DNA of 64,000 nt from Amoebophrya sp. A120 (taxonomy: Eukaryota; Sar; Dinophyceae; Syndiniales; Amoebophryaceae). A program made the position numbers and the translations under genes. Shown here piece by piece: positions 62,801 to 64,000 of the stretch. Every line of letters starts with the position of its first letter. Position 1 is the stretch's first letter. The notes under the pieces are model-generated. The model saw only the letters and a program-made list of their open reading frames with translations. It had not been told where the DNA came from and made no database searches. Location of the stretch: NCBI GenBank assembly GCA_905178155.1, contig CAJINV010000005.1:7779987-7843986 (forward strand), read 5' to 3'.

Positions 62801-63462
62801 TGTGCTTAAGCTTACCGCCTGCAACTCCGTTATCGCGTCTTCGGCGACCACCATCCGCATGCTGAAGCTGCTCGCGTGCGCGGGAAGTACTTTCGCCTGG
62901 ATCACCTTCGGCTCCGGGAAAAGAATTTCCAGGTCCTGGGCGGTTTTGTTCTGAATAATCCGGTTCTTCTTCAAGTACACACTCAGCGGGGACGCAAGCG
63001 GCAACGGTGTGCTTTCTGCGCGGGCGGTCTGTCTGGACGAAAAGGAAAAACTGCTTCGCATCCGCTGGTTTTGCTTTGCAGTACTGCGTCGGCTTTTGTT
63101 CGTAGAAGTAGTTTCTTCGAAGAATGAGAGAGACGTGTCGTTCGTACTACTAGCACTTCTACCGGGTAGTTCTCCTTCGTAGACTAGACTAGCACTACCG
63201 GCTTCTACTCCGCTCGTAGTGCTAGACGTAGTTGTAGAAGTAGTTCCTCCTTCCCAATTTTGAAAATCGATATGCATTGCAAAAGTATCGCACTCGTATA
63301 AATGCATTACAAATTTTCTCAGCATGAGAAATAAAAGTTGTAATGCGGATTTACCTTGAGAACGAGATTTGTAATGCATGACTGCAATTACTACGAGTAC
63401 GATACTTTTGCACAGGATAATCGACCTCCCCCTGCAAAATCGATTCGTAGGGGACCGTGCTC
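56542..63462 (-). CDS. Gene E: acidic membrane protein with coiled coil and FG-type repeat tail (5' partial)
   Basis: Minus-strand gene, stop TAG at 56542. Visible exons are 63420-63462, 62606-63270, 61418-62446, 60966-61108, 60747-60812, 60075-60439, 59723-59766, 57542-57585, 57127-57269 and 56542-56805. They give 919 residues after ILE removal. All joins in the 3' half and the first join translate in frame. Long Ser/Thr/Ala-rich parts flank two folded-looking stretches (VYLKKNRIIQNKTAQDLEIL; ALQIHLASNSPDEVLQRANM). A basic KRKR cluster lies in the 60966 exon, a membrane segment (VRYLLGFQIFWLILTLLYIN) in the 60075 exon, then a coiled coil (WEEIRELEALRKEELERKRE) and a tail of SAFGGG/AAFGGG repeats. 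FG-like repeats and a membrane segment recall pore-membrane nucleoporins, but this is speculative. The 5' end is cut off by an interrupted ILE at the window edge. Confidence 0.7.
56806..57126. mobile_element. ILE family E in gene E
   Basis: GAAAAATTTCCCCTCCCCAT near the start; GGGGAGGGAGGATTTTTCCC near the end; perfect flanks CCGAA. It sits within the codon of an FG repeat. Confidence 0.85.
57270..57541. mobile_element. ILE family A in gene E
   Basis: TATGCATTGCAAATATCATC start; ATATTTGCATTCGATA end; flanks TTCGC/TCCGC. Confidence 0.8.
57660..58700. repeat. Satellite-like tandem repeats inside an ILE
   Basis: A unit starting TTAAGGTAAAAACGCAC and including GCGCACGGCGGGGCCAC recurs about 256 bp apart (57660s and 57916s). 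A second unit (GGCGCGCGCC(T/G)ATGATTTTG, then TGGCGCTNTCGCA) recurs about 243 bp apart (58155s and 58400s), with further GCGCAAAA-rich partial copies to 58700. Confidence 0.65.
58700..59595. other. Remainder of the nested insertion, no gene seen
   Basis: GC-rich, Arg/Ala-coding in several frames, with no recognisable domain, TIR or long repeat. The boundary with the resumed ILE sequence is at about 59590-59597. Confidence 0.5.
59767..60074. mobile_element. ILE family C in gene E
   Basis: TATGGATCTGTCAGGATTGA start; CTGACGCTTCCATA end; perfect flanks TCGCG. Confidence 0.85.
60440..60746. mobile_element. ILE family C in gene E
   Basis: TATGGGAGTGTCAGGTTTGA start; CTGACACCTCCATA end; perfect flanks TCTCC. 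Confidence 0.85.
60813..60965. mobile_element. ILE family B in gene E
   Basis: TATCCTGTGCAAAAGTATCG start; CAATACTTTTGCAGTTCATA end; perfect flanks GAGCG. Confidence 0.9.
61109..61417. mobile_element. ILE family C in gene E
   Basis: TATGGAAGCGTCAGGATCGA start; TCTGACATTTCCATA end; flanks TTGTC/TTCTC. Confidence 0.85.
62447..62605. mobile_element. ILE family B in gene E
   Basis: TATCCTGTGCAAAAGTATCG start; CGATACTTTTGCAATGCATA end; perfect flanks AGTAC. Confidence 0.9.
63271..63419. mobile_element. ILE family B in gene E
   Basis: TATGCATTGCAAAAGTATCG start; CGATACTTTTGCACAGGATA end; perfect flanks ATCGA. Removal joins GTC GAT to TTT CAA in frame. Confidence 0.9.
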
Positions 63463-64000
63463 TATCACGTGCAAAAGTGTCTGGGTCTGGAAGAGTTGGA
63501 ACTTGTGATGCGAATTCTGGAATAGGCAAAAATTTGTATTGCATAAGCACCAAAAGCTTCCCATTTCTTGCTACGCAAATAGGGAATGTATTAAGGTCGC
63601 GCCCGGAGGGCGATATTGGTAACCAAATGCGTGCGCGAAAATCTAAGCAGCGCGAAGGCCCACCAACCTTTTTCTAACATCGCCGCGGCCCGCGCCGCGA
63701 AAGCGCGGCCTCCTGGCCAGCAAGCCAGGAAGCCGCGTGGCCAGGAAGCTATGTGGCAACAACTACTGTCGCCCGCGGCGGCGCGGACAACTACTGTCGC
63801 CCGCGGCGGCCCGCAGGCTCCTGCGATAAGCATTGAAGGCGAAATCCGGTCTGCTATTTCGCAGCGGGGCATCCTTTCTAGCCCCCTGCATGACAAACTG
63901 GCCTCCTGGCCAGGAAGCTATGTGGCCGGGGGGGGGCAAGCCCCCCCCGGACCCCCCCCATCCACTTTCGCAGCGGGGCACTCTTTCTAGCCCCCTGCAT
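63463..64000. mobile_element. ILE family A in gene E, interrupted by a GC-rich insertion (runs off the window)
   Basis: Starts TATCACGTGCAAAAGTGTCT with the family A interior to about 63597. Then GC-rich DNA follows with direct repeats: ACAACTACTGTCGCCCGCGG twice, and a longer unit with CTGGCCAGGAAGC(T)ATGTGGC plus TTCGCAGCGGGGCA...CTAGCCCCCTGCAT twice. The other end of the ILE is beyond the window. Confidence 0.65.

Noticed and set aside
1-64000. rRNA, tRNA or spliced-leader genes
   Set aside because: I looked for conserved rRNA blocks, tRNA-like arms with TTCGA loops, and the dinoflagellate spliced-leader core and saw none I could support.

Overview
This window is nuclear DNA of a protist. 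It is most consistent with a syndinian dinoflagellate of the Amoebophrya type. The basis is the mass of non-GT-AG introns that look like small DNA transposons (introner-like elements, ILEs), all four recognised genes lying on the same (minus) strand, and a Ty1/copia-type retrotransposon. The species assignment is inference. No rRNA, tRNA, CRISPR array or bacterial-type operon was seen.

Layout. Gene A (minus, <1..1808, open at the window edge) encodes a Ser/Pro-rich protein with repeated DPF motifs. Gene B (8725..2546) encodes a membrane-anchored alpha/beta hydrolase of about 1,399 residues; it has eight ILE introns and one ordinary GT-AG intron. After a repeat-rich spacer comes gene C (51051..11936), a giant gene of 45 exons. 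Its reconstructed reading frame is 8,631 nt (2,876 residues): an N-terminal membrane segment, a long low-complexity part, then a cysteine-rich repeat region. A second spacer of about 5.5 kb separates it from gene E (>63462..56542), an acidic/Ser-rich membrane protein with a coiled coil and a Gly-Phe repeat tail; its 5' end lies beyond the window.

The dominant feature is 63 ILEs in at least ten families defined by their terminal inverted repeats (TIRs). Each begins TAT-like and ends ATA-like. 44 of the 62 complete copies have identical 5-bp direct repeats at both ends (target-site duplications, TSDs) and 12 more differ at one position. Removing each element plus one 5-bp copy restores open reading frames: 1,400 codons for gene B and 2,877 codons for gene C, both exact multiples of three. 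Almost every family, whatever its TIR, carries repeated copies of the motif TTTGT(A/C/G)ATGC and its complement.

Several ILEs have themselves been invaded. A 17.1-kb copia-type LTR retrotransposon (25905..43020) sits inside one ILE of gene C with a CTAG duplication, in the same orientation as the gene. That retrotransposon holds two identical 1,004-bp hAT-like TIR elements and two diverged copies of a second TIR element. Other ILEs carry a 365-bp TIR element with telomere-like repeats, an 811-bp TIR element, and about 2 kb of satellite-like DNA. The genes are therefore largely made of nested mobile DNA, with exons as short as 5 net nucleotides between elements.
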